Origin: an uncultured Desulfovibrio sp.
Lineage (GTDB): Bacteria > Desulfobacterota > Desulfovibrionia > Desulfovibrionales > Desulfovibrionaceae
Assembly (NCBI GenBank): GCA_913060505.1
Contig: CAJXRQ010000012.1
Coordinates: 19,648 to 83,647, forward strand
DNA: 64,000 nt
Direction of reading: 5' to 3'
Positions 24,879 to 34,144 of the stretch are shown in pieces (positions within the stretch are counted from its first letter, which is position 1; each line of letters starts with the position of its first letter). The notes under the pieces are model-generated. The model made no database searches. It was not told the DNA's origin and was given only the letters and a program-made list of their open reading frames with translations. Position numbers and translations under genes: made by a program.

Positions 24879-26324
24879 TTACCCCGCCGGGAAAATCATG
24901 TCCACGCGAGCTCCGCCGTCGCTGTTGTTGCCGATACGAAATTCCGCGTCGTGGCTTTCCAGAATGGAATTGACGATGGCCAGCCCCAGCCCGGTTCCCG
25001 TGTCCTTTGTGGTAAAAAACGGATCCCGCGCCTTGTCGAGGCTCTCCGGGGTGAACCCCGGCCCGTTATCAGACACCGTGACATGCACGGCCCCATTATC
25101 GCCAACGGCCCGGATGCTGATTTCTCCGCCCCCCATGGCCTGCATGGCGTTGGAAACGATGTTGTAAAACGCCCGGTACAACAAGTCCTTGTCTCCCTTG
25201 ACCGTAAGATGCCCATGATACAAGAGATCCAGAGTCACTCCCTGCTTCTCGCATTCGGATTCCAGGAACACGGCCACCTGATCCAGTACCTTGCCGACAT
25301 CGACATCATGCAAGGTCGGCCGTTTGGGCCGGGCATAGTCCAGAAACTCGCCCACTGTACGGGAAAGCCGCTTGGCCTCCTCATACACGGCCTCGATGAG
25401 CCGGGTGTGGGGATGCTCCTCCTTGCGAGCCCTCTTGAGAATCAGTTCGGAACTGGAACAGATGATACCGAGAGGATTGCGGATTTCATGGGCTACACCG
25501 GCGACCATGCGTCCCATGCCTGCCAGTTTTTCCTGCTGGTGCAGTTCGCGCTCCAGCCGTTCCTTTTCTTCCACGCGCTCAAGGTTCAGGCGCTCGGCCC
25601 GGCGCATAAGCGTCATGATGACCACGAACAAAAACAGCGAAGTAAGCAGCGAGAGGGCCACAATCAACCGCTCAAGATTGATGACCGCCATGTATTCGTC
25701 AGTGATGTCCTGCTCGAATTCCAGAATACCCATGATGGGGTTGTCAGTCATGACGGCGAGGTTCTGCTCTGCCCGTAACGGATAGAACGCCTCCAGCATG
25801 ATGGACCCCGGGCGGGGATGATGCAGGCTGAACAGGGCCGAAAGCTTGGAAATGTTTTCCTTGATGTTCGCGTTGAACGTAGCCCTGTCATAGGTTTGCT
25901 TCACCCGGAGGGCATCCTCGCCTTTTTTCCCAAGCTCATCGGACTTGAGAGAATAGGTGACGGTCCCGTTGCGCGCATAAATCCGCAGATCATGCAGCTT
26001 GAAGCTGTGGATCGTGGAACGCACCACCTGATCGAGCCGCTTGAACTGCTCCTTGTCGCTCAGGCTGATGCCGCCGAAACGGATCATCACGGGCAGGGCG
26101 AACCGCGTATAAACCTGATGGCTCAGGTTTTCCGCAAGCAGCAGCCCGAATTGTTCCTGCTTTTCCAGAAGCGCATTTTCCGCGGTCTTGGAAATAAAAA
26201 TGGACAGCGCCAAGCTGGTGCCGAGAATAAGCGCCATGACGCTCCAGGACAACACCTTGACGAATTGCAGAGGCCTCTCGACCTGCTCGTTTCGCTGATT
26301 CAAATGCTTAGAACTCCCGTTCAT
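24879..26324 (-). CDS. Membrane sensor histidine kinase
   Basis: A ~481-residue kinase. Membrane segments about 28-50 and about 218-240 flank an extracytoplasmic domain of ~165 residues (FALPVMIRFGGISLSDKEQF region). A coiled-coil linker (about 240-275) leads to the H-box VAGVAHEIRNPLGII (about 280-294), N-box NIVSNAMQAMGGGEI and GTGLGLAIVNSILE. It lacks HAMP and PAS signatures. The chosen start overlaps the end of pgi by 17 bases. There is no adjacent response regulator, so it is an orphan kinase by context. Confidence 0.85.
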   Translation of the reverse strand: MNGSSKHLNQRNEQVERPLQFVKVLSWSVMALILGTSLALSIFISKTAENALLEKQEQFGLLLAENLSHQVYTRFALPVMIRFGGISLSDKEQFKRLDQVVRSTIHSFKLHDLRIYARNGTVTYSLKSDELGKKGEDALRVKQTYDRATFNANIKENISKLSALFSLHHPRPGSIMLEAFYPLRAEQNLAVMTDNPIMGILEFEQDITDEYMAVINLERLIVALSLLTSLFLFVVIMTLMRRAERLNLERVEEKERLERELHQQEKLAGMGRMVAGVAHEIRNPLGIICSSSELILKRARKEEHPHTRLIEAVYEEAKRLSRTVGEFLDYARPKRPTLHDVDVGKVLDQVAVFLESECEKQGVTLDLLYHGHLTVKGDKDLLYRAFYNIVSNAMQAMGGGEISIRAVGDNGAVHVTVSDNGPGFTPESLDKARDPFFTTKDTGTGLGLAIVNSILESHDAEFRIGNNSDGGARVDMIFPAG

Positions 26325-27648
26325 CCCGCTGCGAAGTGAGGAAATCCGCAAGATCCGCAGTTTCCTCGGGCAGCCCTTCCGCGCCGAGACGCGCCTTGGC
26401 CAGACGCTTTCCCAACTCTACGGCCGGCTGATCCAGCGGGTTGATATCCATGAGCCATCCGGCAAGAATGGTGGCCGCGCCCAACAACGCGATCATCTTC
26501 CCGGCCTGTCTGGCGTCGTCATATTCCAGCCTGATCTCCACAAGGGGAACACCATTCTTTTGCAAGGCCATGCGCGTTCCCAGCCCTTCTGCCTGAATCA
26601 GTTCACCGAACTCCTTGCCGCGCACATAGTCGAACGCTTCAGGAAGTTTTTCCGGAAACCGGGGCCCGGCAGGCAAATTCGGACAAGTCAGGAACAGGCA
26701 AGCCTTATTGCGCGGCCCGTCCAGAAACATCTGATTCACGGAATGTTGGTCTGTGGCACCGATGGCCGCTATGGGCTGGCTACCCTTGCCTTCCTTGCCA
26801 AGGCTTTCGGCCCAGAGCTGGGCAAACCAGTCTCCGAACGAAGCCCACAAGGGAATGTAGGAGAAAAATATCAGTTCATCAAATCCGGCCTGCATCAACC
26901 CGTTGGCCCAAACCGCCAGCTCAAAGGACGGAAGTCCCGCCATGGTCGTGCCATCAAGGGCGGAATCAATCAGGGGCGCGGATATCTCGCGTGCACCGTC
27001 AACCAGCGAACGGACATTCATGCCCATGAACAGGGCCGGAATGAGACCAACCGCGGAAAGCACGGAATAGCGTCCACCGAGATTGTCGGGAACAGGCAAG
27101 GTACGAATGTCGTTTTCATTGGCTTCCTTGCGCAGGAAACCGGCCGTTTCATCCGTCACCAGCAACATGTGATCGGTCCAGTCGTCTCCGATCCGCTCAC
27201 GCATCCAGTCCCGGATGATGAAATACTGGCCAACGGTTTCGATGGTGCCGCCAGACTTGGAAACCGTGACAACCACGGTCTTTTCAGGAGGCAGCTTGGC
27301 CATATAGGATTCCAGCGCGTAGGAATCAACGTTATCCGCAATCCAAAGCCACGGACCGTCGTGACACGGCTGGTCCTGTCTCGGGAAAAAAGCCTTTTGC
27401 AAGGCGCGCGCGCCAAGGGCGGACCCGCCAATGCCCAGTAGGAGCATGTGTTCGAATCCGGCCAGATAGTCCTTGAGTCCATCGAGCTGGTTCAACAGCC
27501 CATCCATGTAGGGCATGCTCAGGAACGGCAACCGTCCGGCGGCCACTTCGCTGCGCAAACGTTCGGCCATTTCACTGCTTCGGGATTCAAAGCCGTCAAG
27601 TTCCAACCGCTCCAGATCCGATCCGCTCCAATCAAGAATATCGGCCAT
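26308..27648 (-). CDS. pgi: Glucose-6-phosphate isomerase
   Basis: A 446-residue SIS-fold isomerase (glucose-6-P to fructose-6-P). GIGGSALGARAL (about 73-84), VSKSGGTIET (about 130), the ELAVWANGLMQ segment and GATDQHSVNQ (about 315) with the catalytic His. The length is that of the compact bacterial Pgi. The ATG at 27648 follows AGGAGG by six bases; a longer in-frame start at 27732 lacks this. The downstream kinase start lies inside its 3' end, so co-translation is likely. Confidence 0.94.
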   Translation of the reverse strand: MADILDWSGSDLERLELDGFESRSSEMAERLRSEVAAGRLPFLSMPYMDGLLNQLDGLKDYLAGFEHMLLLGIGGSALGARALQKAFFPRQDQPCHDGPWLWIADNVDSYALESYMAKLPPEKTVVVTVSKSGGTIETVGQYFIIRDWMRERIGDDWTDHMLLVTDETAGFLRKEANENDIRTLPVPDNLGGRYSVLSAVGLIPALFMGMNVRSLVDGAREISAPLIDSALDGTTMAGLPSFELAVWANGLMQAGFDELIFFSYIPLWASFGDWFAQLWAESLGKEGKGSQPIAAIGATDQHSVNQMFLDGPRNKACLFLTCPNLPAGPRFPEKLPEAFDYVRGKEFGELIQAEGLGTRMALQKNGVPLVEIRLEYDDARQAGKMIALLGAATILAGWLMDINPLDQPAVELGKRLAKARLGAEGLPEETADLADFLTSQRDEREF

Positions 27649-27764
27649 GTGGTCCTCCTGAATTCGTTGGGGTATGTCCGGCCTGCGCTCCAGACCGAAT
27701 TTCATCCCCTTGTAGCCCATTTTCCGGGACATGGCACATGATTTTGCCCGGTGGCATCAAAAAT

Positions 27765-28283
27765 CTATATTCCGAGCACAGCCTCAACGGCCTCGGCCAC
27801 CGCATCGTGCGAATCGGTTTCACCAGCCCGAATCAGTCCTTTCTGAATATTCAATTCACGCAAAAGCGTTACGTTCCTGAGATCAAAAAAATCATCCCAG
27901 ATGCAGGCAGCCTCTTCCAGCCGGGCGCTACGGACAAAACACAACCCGGCGTACACGCAGGCGTCCGGATCCTTGGGCCGCGCCTTGAGCACCCGTTTGA
28001 ACTCCAAACGGGCAGCCGTATACCGCCCCAAACCATACAGGCTTTTTCCCAGCCGAATCCGCACGTCGGAGTCGCCCTTTTCCTGCTTGAGATACTCCCG
28101 GTAGGCGTCCACGGCCTGTTCGAATTCCCGCTTTGCAAAGTGGGAGTTGGCCCGGTCCAGCAACGGCACGATGTCCGCGCTCGCAGCAACGGGATCGGCC
28201 GGAGCCTCCTTGCCTCTGGCCCGCCGGACCGCCCCCATGAGAAAGTTGCGCCGGGACGCGTTTATCCTTGTTTTTGCTGCCAT
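27765..28283 (-). CDS. Tetratricopeptide-repeat protein
   Basis: A 172-residue protein with two to three TPR units (about 50-150; ANSHFAKREFEQAVDAYREY and RLGKSLYGLGRYTAARLEF patterns). The N-terminus contains SRRNFLMGAVRRARG (about 10-24), which resembles a twin-arginine motif, but no hydrophobic core follows, so export is doubtful. ATG after GGAGA with a six-base spacer. It lies upstream of pgi on the same strand with ~115 bases between. TPR proteins mediate protein contacts; no partner can be named. Confidence 0.8.
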   Translation of the reverse strand: MAAKTRINASRRNFLMGAVRRARGKEAPADPVAASADIVPLLDRANSHFAKREFEQAVDAYREYLKQEKGDSDVRIRLGKSLYGLGRYTAARLEFKRVLKARPKDPDACVYAGLCFVRSARLEEAACIWDDFFDLRNVTLLRELNIQKGLIRAGETDSHDAVAEAVEAVLGI

Positions 28284-28440
28284 ATTGTTCTCCAACGCGA
28301 ATCTTGCCCAAATCCGCTTCCGCGTCAACAGATGCATACGGATATGAACACAACTCTCCATTCATGTATGGCGGGACAAAAGACTCAAGGACTGCCAACC
28401 CTCTTGCGCACAGACGTTTTGACCGCTACCCTGCACTACG

Positions 28441-30264
28441 ATGACAAAAAAAACATGCTACGGGTGGGCAGGCAAAATCCTGCACCTGAACCTTGCCACA
28501 GGCGCCGCCCACGAGGAAACACCGTCCGGGGAATTCTACAGAACCAATCTCGGTGGGCGCTCTCTTGGCATGCATGTCGTCATGCCGCATTTTCGCAGGC
28601 AGTGGGATGACCCGGACATGCCCATAGTCCTGAGTGCAGGCCCGCTGACAGGAACAGGTGTTCCCATGGCCTGCACCGGACATATAACATCACGTTCCCC
28701 CCTGACCGGAACCGTTGGGGACGACACCCTGACCGGCAAATTCCCGGTAACGCTCAAACGTGCCGGATACGATGCGCTGGTACTCACAGGCCATGCTCCG
28801 GAGCCCACGGGCCTGATTATCCGTGACAGCAAAATTTTCCTCATCAATGCCGAGAACCTGATCACCATGGAAACCGGCGCGGTGTTCGACTCTCTGGAAG
28901 AACACCATGAACTGCGCCTTGCAAAAGGAGCGGACGCAGCCATCTGCATCGGCCCGGCAGCGACCCACGGCAGCCTGCTGGCCGCCGTGGCAACAGACCG
29001 GCATCATCTGACCGGCCGCGGCGGATTGGGGCTGTGTTTTGCCGCAAAAAATCTGCATTTCATCGGCGTGAGCGGTAGTGAAAAAATCGCTGTCCACGAC
29101 CCGGAAGCCCTCAAACGTGCCAATGCCGACATCATGCGGCTTTTGTCCGCTTCCCCGGCCCTGATGGGACCATACGGCATCCGGCACTGGGGAACGGCCG
29201 CCTTTCTGGATTTGACCCATACGCGGCGCATTACGCCCACCGACAATTTCCGGCATACGTTTTTTGCCCTGACCCACAAAGTCAATGCTCCCGCCATGGC
29301 TGCTCAGGGACCGTTCAAGGAGAGCGGCTGCCCAGACTGCCCAGTGCAATGCATCAAGACCTTGCCGGACGGACGCATTCTTCCCGGGCATGACGCCTTG
29401 AACCACTTCACTGCCCTGCTCGGCAACGCAGACCCGGACATGGCCCTCGACGGTGTGGCAATGTGCTTTGCCCTTGGGCTGGACCCTGTGTCCGCAGGAG
29501 CAACACTGGCCTGCAACAGGGAAATCAGCGGGCAGGGATACGGCCGTGCGGAATTGTCCGAAGCCGTCCGGCGCATGGCTCAGGGCGGTTCCCTCGGACA
29601 GGGATCGTTCCGTTTCGCCGATGAATGCGGCATGCCGGAAACCTCCATGACAGCAAAACAACTGGAACTGCCCGGTTTTGATCCGCGGGGTGCCGTGGGA
29701 ACAGGGTTGGCCTATGCGCTTTCCACCCGTGGCGGCAGCCATTCCCGAGCCTTCCCCATCAGCCATGAGGTCTTGCGAAAACCCGTGGCCACGGACAGGT
29801 TCACCTTTGCAGGCAAGGCCCGTATCATCAAACTGGCCGAAGACACCTTTGCCGGAGTGGAAAGCCTGGGCGTATGCTCACTGGCCCTGTTTGCTGCCGG
29901 ACTGGAGGAATACGCCCGTGCTCTCCGTGCCGTAACAGGCCCGGTGGCGGGGAAGCTCCTGACAGCTGCGGACGTGGCCCTTGCCGGGGAAAGAACCTGC
30001 ATGCGGGAGCGCATCATGAATTCCGGAAACGGCTTTCATGAAAAAGACGACGACCTGCCGGGGCGTTTCTTTTCCGACCCGGGCACAGCAGGACCGGACC
30101 AAGAAATCCCGGCCATTGACCGCGACGACTTCCTCAAAGCGCGCAGCGCATATTATGCAGTCCGGGGACTGGACGGACACGCACGCCCCCTGGAGGAAAA
30201 GCTGGCGTCACTGGGACTGAACGACGACGGCATGACCGACATGGATGACGGAGGCGCGTCATGA
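28441..30264 (+). CDS. aor: Aldehyde:ferredoxin oxidoreductase (tungsto-bispterin)
   Basis: A 607-residue cytoplasmic enzyme that oxidises aldehydes to acids and reduces ferredoxin. The N-terminal AFOR domain (about 5-210) begins with YGWAGKILHLNLATG; the C-terminal domain carries the 4Fe-4S ligands CPDCPVQC (about 298-305) and a later Cys in SLGVCSLALF (about 480). Pterin-binding segments such as SRSPLTGTVGDD and GRGGLG are present. No ribosome site precedes the ATG closely, but the N-terminus matches the family. Its stop overlaps the start of the class II aldolase gene by four bases. The tungsten preference is inferred from the family. Confidence 0.93.
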   Translation: MTKKTCYGWAGKILHLNLATGAAHEETPSGEFYRTNLGGRSLGMHVVMPHFRRQWDDPDMPIVLSAGPLTGTGVPMACTGHITSRSPLTGTVGDDTLTGKFPVTLKRAGYDALVLTGHAPEPTGLIIRDSKIFLINAENLITMETGAVFDSLEEHHELRLAKGADAAICIGPAATHGSLLAAVATDRHHLTGRGGLGLCFAAKNLHFIGVSGSEKIAVHDPEALKRANADIMRLLSASPALMGPYGIRHWGTAAFLDLTHTRRITPTDNFRHTFFALTHKVNAPAMAAQGPFKESGCPDCPVQCIKTLPDGRILPGHDALNHFTALLGNADPDMALDGVAMCFALGLDPVSAGATLACNREISGQGYGRAELSEAVRRMAQGGSLGQGSFRFADECGMPETSMTAKQLELPGFDPRGAVGTGLAYALSTRGGSHSRAFPISHEVLRKPVATDRFTFAGKARIIKLAEDTFAGVESLGVCSLALFAAGLEEYARALRAVTGPVAGKLLTAADVALAGERTCMRERIMNSGNGFHEKDDDLPGRFFSDPGTAGPDQEIPAIDRDDFLKARSAYYAVRGLDGHARPLEEKLASLGLNDDGMTDMDDGGAS

Positions 30265-31439
30265 AAGCCATGACCGAAAGATATGCGGCCAAACTCGTTG
30301 CCTGCGGATTGTGCGACCATGAGGAACCGCTGGTGGGTGGACTGGACGCCCACACCTTCTGGAACAGGGAGAACGATACACGGCGCGAGCTGCTGGAGCC
30401 GCTTTTCGAACCGCTGGGAATCAACTCCCTGCTGTTGGCGCGCCCGGCCGAGCCGTACCGGACCATTGTGGACTACCTTGCCGCAAAAAATCCAAAGGCA
30501 ATCATGCCGCGCGATTGCGAAACCCGCACGTTCCTGCATGATATTCCGGTCTGTGCAAACACGGAACACCTCGGCTCCCTGTTGGCCGAGCGTAAAGCCG
30601 TGGTCGTTCCCGGATTGGGCATCGCGGCAAAGGGCAGCGTCAGCCCGGAAGAATGTTTCGTATACTTTTCCTCGGTCTGCTTTGCCGCGTTCGTGCTCTT
30701 CTTCTCCGAGTACCTGCATGCCTGCCGCCACAAAGGGCCGGACCAGCCGTTACAGACGGCCTTTGATAAAGCTGTCTCCGGGATGAGCGCATCCCGAACC
30801 GAAGCCCCATCCCTGACCATCGGGCCATTCGAGGACGAAACAGCCCTGTACGCGGCCATGGCCGAAGCCGGACGAAACGTAGTCGGCCTCGGGCTGGTGG
30901 ATTCATTTTTCGGCAACATATCCTGCCTGCACGACAACACTGTCTTTATCAGCCAGACAGGCAGTTCCCTCGACGAACTGGAAGGCTGCATCGATCCCTG
31001 TCCGCAGGACCGCAGCACCTGCGCCGGTTTGACCGCATCCAGCGAACTGTCCGCGCATGAAGACGTCTATGCCCGAACTCCGGCCACCTGTATCCTGCAC
31101 GGTCATCCGAAATTCACGGTCATCCTGTCCATGGACTGCACGGACAAACAATGCCCGAACCGCGAGCACTGCCACACGGCTTGCACAAAGGAACGAAAAG
31201 CAGCAACCCTGCCCATTGTTCCCGGCGAGGTGGGCACCGGTCCTACGGGATTGTGCCACACCCTGCCCCCGGCTCTGGAGCACTCGCCCGGAGCTATCGT
31301 GCACGGCCATGGGCTATTCGCCACCGGATCAAAGGACTTCAATAAACCGTTCGCAACCATGCTGCATGCGGAAAACCAATGCCGTGCGGAATATTTCAAC
31401 CGGGTGCGAGAGGCGCTCGCCACATTGAAAGAAGCATGA
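30261..31439 (+). CDS. Class II aldolase/adducin-family protein, two-domain form
   Basis: A 392-residue protein. N-terminal ~170 residues are of the LUD/lactate-utilisation-like or unassigned type (RPAEPYRTIVDYLAAKNP, VVPGLGIAAKG). C-terminal ~200 residues are a class II aldolase domain with zinc-binding histidines in ILHGHPKF (about 283) and IVHGHGLFA (about 347). A cysteine-rich insert, CTDKQCPNREHCHTAC (about 294-309), interrupts the aldolase domain and could bind a metal or Fe-S cluster. It starts inside the aldehyde oxidoreductase stop (ATGA), so the two are translated together: an aldolase could release an aldehyde that the oxidoreductase then oxidises. The substrate is unknown. Confidence 0.82.
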   Translation: MKAMTERYAAKLVACGLCDHEEPLVGGLDAHTFWNRENDTRRELLEPLFEPLGINSLLLARPAEPYRTIVDYLAAKNPKAIMPRDCETRTFLHDIPVCANTEHLGSLLAERKAVVVPGLGIAAKGSVSPEECFVYFSSVCFAAFVLFFSEYLHACRHKGPDQPLQTAFDKAVSGMSASRTEAPSLTIGPFEDETALYAAMAEAGRNVVGLGLVDSFFGNISCLHDNTVFISQTGSSLDELEGCIDPCPQDRSTCAGLTASSELSAHEDVYARTPATCILHGHPKFTVILSMDCTDKQCPNREHCHTACTKERKAATLPIVPGEVGTGPTGLCHTLPPALEHSPGAIVHGHGLFATGSKDFNKPFATMLHAENQCRAEYFNRVREALATLKEA

Positions 31440-31488
31440 ACATGCCCCCTCGTATTGCAGAATCCGCCCCAAGACGGAGACAGTTTCC

Positions 31489-32367
31489 GTGACCCGTGCC
31501 GCCAACAAACCAGACCTCAAGGGCGTACTCCTTTTCTTGGGCCCTACCTTTTTCGTAAGCTGGATTGCGCAAATCGAATTCGTGCGCACCAACGATCCTT
31601 TCGGCGATGTTCCGAACATGTTTGGCATGGCCATATTGACGGGCATCATGTGGATTCCGGGACTGTATGCCGTGCTGTTGCACTGCATGGTGCAACGCCG
31701 CCCCTTCCGGGAGTTATGGCATCCGTCCACGGGCCGGGCTGCTCCCAAACAATCCGTTTGGAAAGCCTATGCCGCCACCATGTTGATTATCCCGCTGATC
31801 ACGGCCTGTGCCTACGGGCTCACATGGCTATTCGGCCTCGGGACACCGGACTGGCAGTTTGCCAGACTGGCCGACCTGCAAGGATCGCCGGTTTCAATCC
31901 CGGATGTGTTGGGCATCATGCTTCCGGCCAGCATCGTGATCGGCCCTCTGATCAACACCGCGGCCACGTTGGGGGAAGAGTTGGGATGGCGCGGATTCCT
32001 GTTGCCCCGGCTCATGGTACTCGGCAAAATACGCGCTTACCTGCTCCTCGGCGTAATCTGGGGTCTATGGCACGCACCGTTGATCGTGGGCGGCTTCAAC
32101 TACCCCGGATACCCGGTGGCAGGAATATGCATGATGATCGTTGCCTGCACCGCATTTGGAACATTTTTCAATGAACTGAGCCTTTCGTACGGCTCGGTGT
32201 TGCTGGCAGCCTGGATGCATGCAGCGCTCAACGCGCAGGGATACGGCATCTGGCACTGGATGTTCCCGGATGTGAATCCTCTGCTTGGCGGCGATACCGG
32301 CATTACCGGCCTTGTGGTTTGGACCGCTGCGGCCCTGCTTGCCGTGCGTACGTTACGCGCACGATAA
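31489..32367 (+). CDS. CPBP-family intramembrane metalloprotease (CAAX protease-like)
   Basis: A 292-residue polytopic membrane protein with about seven hydrophobic segments. Motif 1 GEELGWRGFLLPRL (EExxxR, about 163-176) and motif 2 WGLWHAPL (about 192-199, FxxxH-type), the glutamate/histidine set of Abi/CPBP proteases. Starts with GTG nine bases after GGAG. It follows the aldolase gene by about 50 bases on the same strand. CPBP proteins act in prenyl-protein processing, bacteriocin immunity or regulated proteolysis; the role here is unknown. Confidence 0.88.
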   Translation: MTRAANKPDLKGVLLFLGPTFFVSWIAQIEFVRTNDPFGDVPNMFGMAILTGIMWIPGLYAVLLHCMVQRRPFRELWHPSTGRAAPKQSVWKAYAATMLIIPLITACAYGLTWLFGLGTPDWQFARLADLQGSPVSIPDVLGIMLPASIVIGPLINTAATLGEELGWRGFLLPRLMVLGKIRAYLLLGVIWGLWHAPLIVGGFNYPGYPVAGICMMIVACTAFGTFFNELSLSYGSVLLAAWMHAALNAQGYGIWHWMFPDVNPLLGGDTGITGLVVWTAAALLAVRTLRAR

Positions 32368-32444
32368 ACCTCCCGCCTGAAAAATCCGATCCTCGACAAA
32401 AAGAACAATGGTCTGTTATTCAAAGAGAAAACAAGGAGAAGCAT

Positions 32445-32642
32445 ATGCCTATTATACGGATAGAGACATGGAAAGGGACCACCCTCGACAAGAAAAGAGA
32501 CCTGGTAGAAAGTCTGACTCGGGAAGCATGTCGCATTCTTGGCTGTACTCCCGAAGTGGTGAGTGTGATTATCGACGAGGTTGATAAAGAGAACTGGGGA
32601 GCTGCCGGAGAATTGTGCTCCGAGAGGTTCCCGGACAAATAA
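32445..32642 (+). CDS. 4-oxalocrotonate tautomerase-family enzyme
   Basis: A 65-residue tautomerase. After removal of Met the N-terminus is Pro (MPIIRIETWKG), the catalytic base of this superfamily, and an Arg lies at position 5. A strong AAGGAG site precedes the ATG. It is followed without a gap by the protein-kinase gene (TAA then ATG). Substrate unknown; such small enzymes form hexamers and ketonise enols or hydrolyse small halides. Confidence 0.88.
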   Translation: MPIIRIETWKGTTLDKKRDLVESLTREACRILGCTPEVVSVIIDEVDKENWGAAGELCSERFPDK

Positions 32643-34046
32643 ATGCATATCGGAAGGTATCGTATTCTCGGCCTGTTGGGGCGAGGAGGCATGGGAGCGG
32701 TCTACAGGGCAGCCATGCCCATTGCAGGCAGGATCGTGGCTCTCAAGGTTTGCCGACCTGCGGAAATCATGGCCGATCTCATGGGGCTTGAAGCCGTGGA
32801 GAAAATGTTCCTGCGCGAGGCGGTAACCATGGCTGCCATTGAGCACCCGAATGTGGCCTCCATTCTGGACGTGGACCCGGGCGAGCCGCTGCCTCGCGGT
32901 CATGAAGACATGGAGCCGGAAGAACTGGCCGAGCGCGTCCCGCCCCATTTTTCCATGGGCTACTATTGCAACAACCTCGGTGTGCTCATGGGCGAAAACT
33001 ATGAAGTTGAACGTCCTTCCCGCCTGTTGGGGGTGGACCGCTCGCTGGACATCGCAAAACAGATGCTGGCGGGTCTGGACAGGCTGCATTACGAGGGCAT
33101 CATGCATCGTGACGTCAAGCCTTTCAACGTCATGCTGGCGGACCGTTCCAACGGCCGCGACAGAGTCAAACTCATCGACTTCGGCCTGAGCCGATTGCGC
33201 GGAGAACCAACCAGACGCCACAAGGGCATGGTGGTAGGTTCCCCCTATTACACGGCTCCGGAGCAGGAAGCATCCCCGGATGCTGCGGACGCCCGTGCGG
33301 ACTGCTATTCCGTGGGCGTGACCCTGTTCCGCATGCTCACGGGAAGACTGCCCCTTCAGGACGGAACAGGGACAAATGCCTCTGCCCTGCACCCGGACCT
33401 TGACCAACACTGGGACACATTTTTCAAAACCGCATTGGAACATGATCCGGACAAACGTTTCGTTCATGCCCGTGCCATGCAGGAAGCTCTTGAAGAGCTC
33501 TCCGATCAGTGGCAGACACACCGCGATTCGATATGCCCCTTCTTTGACGAAGAAAGTGTCCCCCGCCACAAGCGGAATTGGAAACCGCGCACCACGCCCA
33601 TCAAGGTGGGCACCCGTGCGGCTCGCAAGCAATTCGGGCTGGACAAATTATGGAGGCCGCAACAATACGGCTGCGGCGGATTCGATGATCAGGGGGATGG
33701 CACAGTCGTCGATACCTGCAACGGTCTGGTATGGGAACAGGGCGGTTCCCGCTTTGCGCTCAGTTTTGACCGGGCGGAAGCCCACATACGCCGCCTGAAC
33801 GAAAACAGGTTCGGCGGACGCAAGGACTGGCGACTGCCCACCGTGGAAGAATTATGCACCCTTTTCACCGGGGCCAACGAACCGGGCCGATTCTGCATCG
33901 AATCCGCATTCGACGCACATAAGGCGCGACTCTGGAGCGCGGATACCAAGGCCTACACGGCGGCATGGTATGCGGACGCGGAACTGGGGTTCATCTGGTG
34001 GCAGGATTCCACTTGCCGCTTTCACGTCCGGGCCGTGGCTGGATAA
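32643..34046 (+). CDS. Ser/Thr protein kinase with C-terminal DUF1566 domain
   Basis: A 467-residue Hanks-type kinase. Gly-rich loop LLGRGGMGAVY (about 11-21), Lys 35 in VALKV, catalytic loop HRDVKPFNV (Asp 157, Lys 159), DFG at 179-181, activation-loop end APEQE. About 345-465 is a DUF1566 (Lcl-like) domain with the pattern DQGDGTVVDTCNGLVWE and DWRLPTVEEL. There is no membrane segment, so both halves are cytoplasmic. DUF1566 usually occurs in exported or sensor proteins as a carbohydrate- or ligand-binding-like fold, so it may be the input domain. No adjacent phosphatase or FHA protein was seen. Confidence 0.88.
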   Translation: MHIGRYRILGLLGRGGMGAVYRAAMPIAGRIVALKVCRPAEIMADLMGLEAVEKMFLREAVTMAAIEHPNVASILDVDPGEPLPRGHEDMEPEELAERVPPHFSMGYYCNNLGVLMGENYEVERPSRLLGVDRSLDIAKQMLAGLDRLHYEGIMHRDVKPFNVMLADRSNGRDRVKLIDFGLSRLRGEPTRRHKGMVVGSPYYTAPEQEASPDAADARADCYSVGVTLFRMLTGRLPLQDGTGTNASALHPDLDQHWDTFFKTALEHDPDKRFVHARAMQEALEELSDQWQTHRDSICPFFDEESVPRHKRNWKPRTTPIKVGTRAARKQFGLDKLWRPQQYGCGGFDDQGDGTVVDTCNGLVWEQGGSRFALSFDRAEAHIRRLNENRFGGRKDWRLPTVEELCTLFTGANEPGRFCIESAFDAHKARLWSADTKAYTAAWYADAELGFIWWQDSTCRFHVRAVAG

Positions 34047-34080
34047 AGCCGGGACAACGAAACTCCATTCATGCTTCGCA

Positions 34081-34109
34081 TTGACAGGGACCGGGGCTGA
34101 CCGTACCTT
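34081..34109 (+). promoter_or_regulatory. Putative promoter of the GlcD/GlcF-like pair
   Basis: TTGACA (34081-34086), a 17-base spacer, then TACCTT (34104-34109), 36 bases before the ATG of the FAD-subunit gene. The -35 is perfect; the -10 is weak. Confidence 0.45.
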
Positions 34110-34144
34110 TTGCCCACCACTTCCGCCAACAAGCGCAAGGCAGC

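Noticed and set aside
27765..28283. Twin-arginine signal in the TPR protein (SRRNFLMG)
   Set aside because: No hydrophobic stretch or cleavage site follows; export is not supported.
32100..33632. Minus-strand open frame opposite the kinase and tautomerase genes
   Set aside because: Shadow; the kinase, tautomerase and CPBP genes on the plus strand have recognised motifs.
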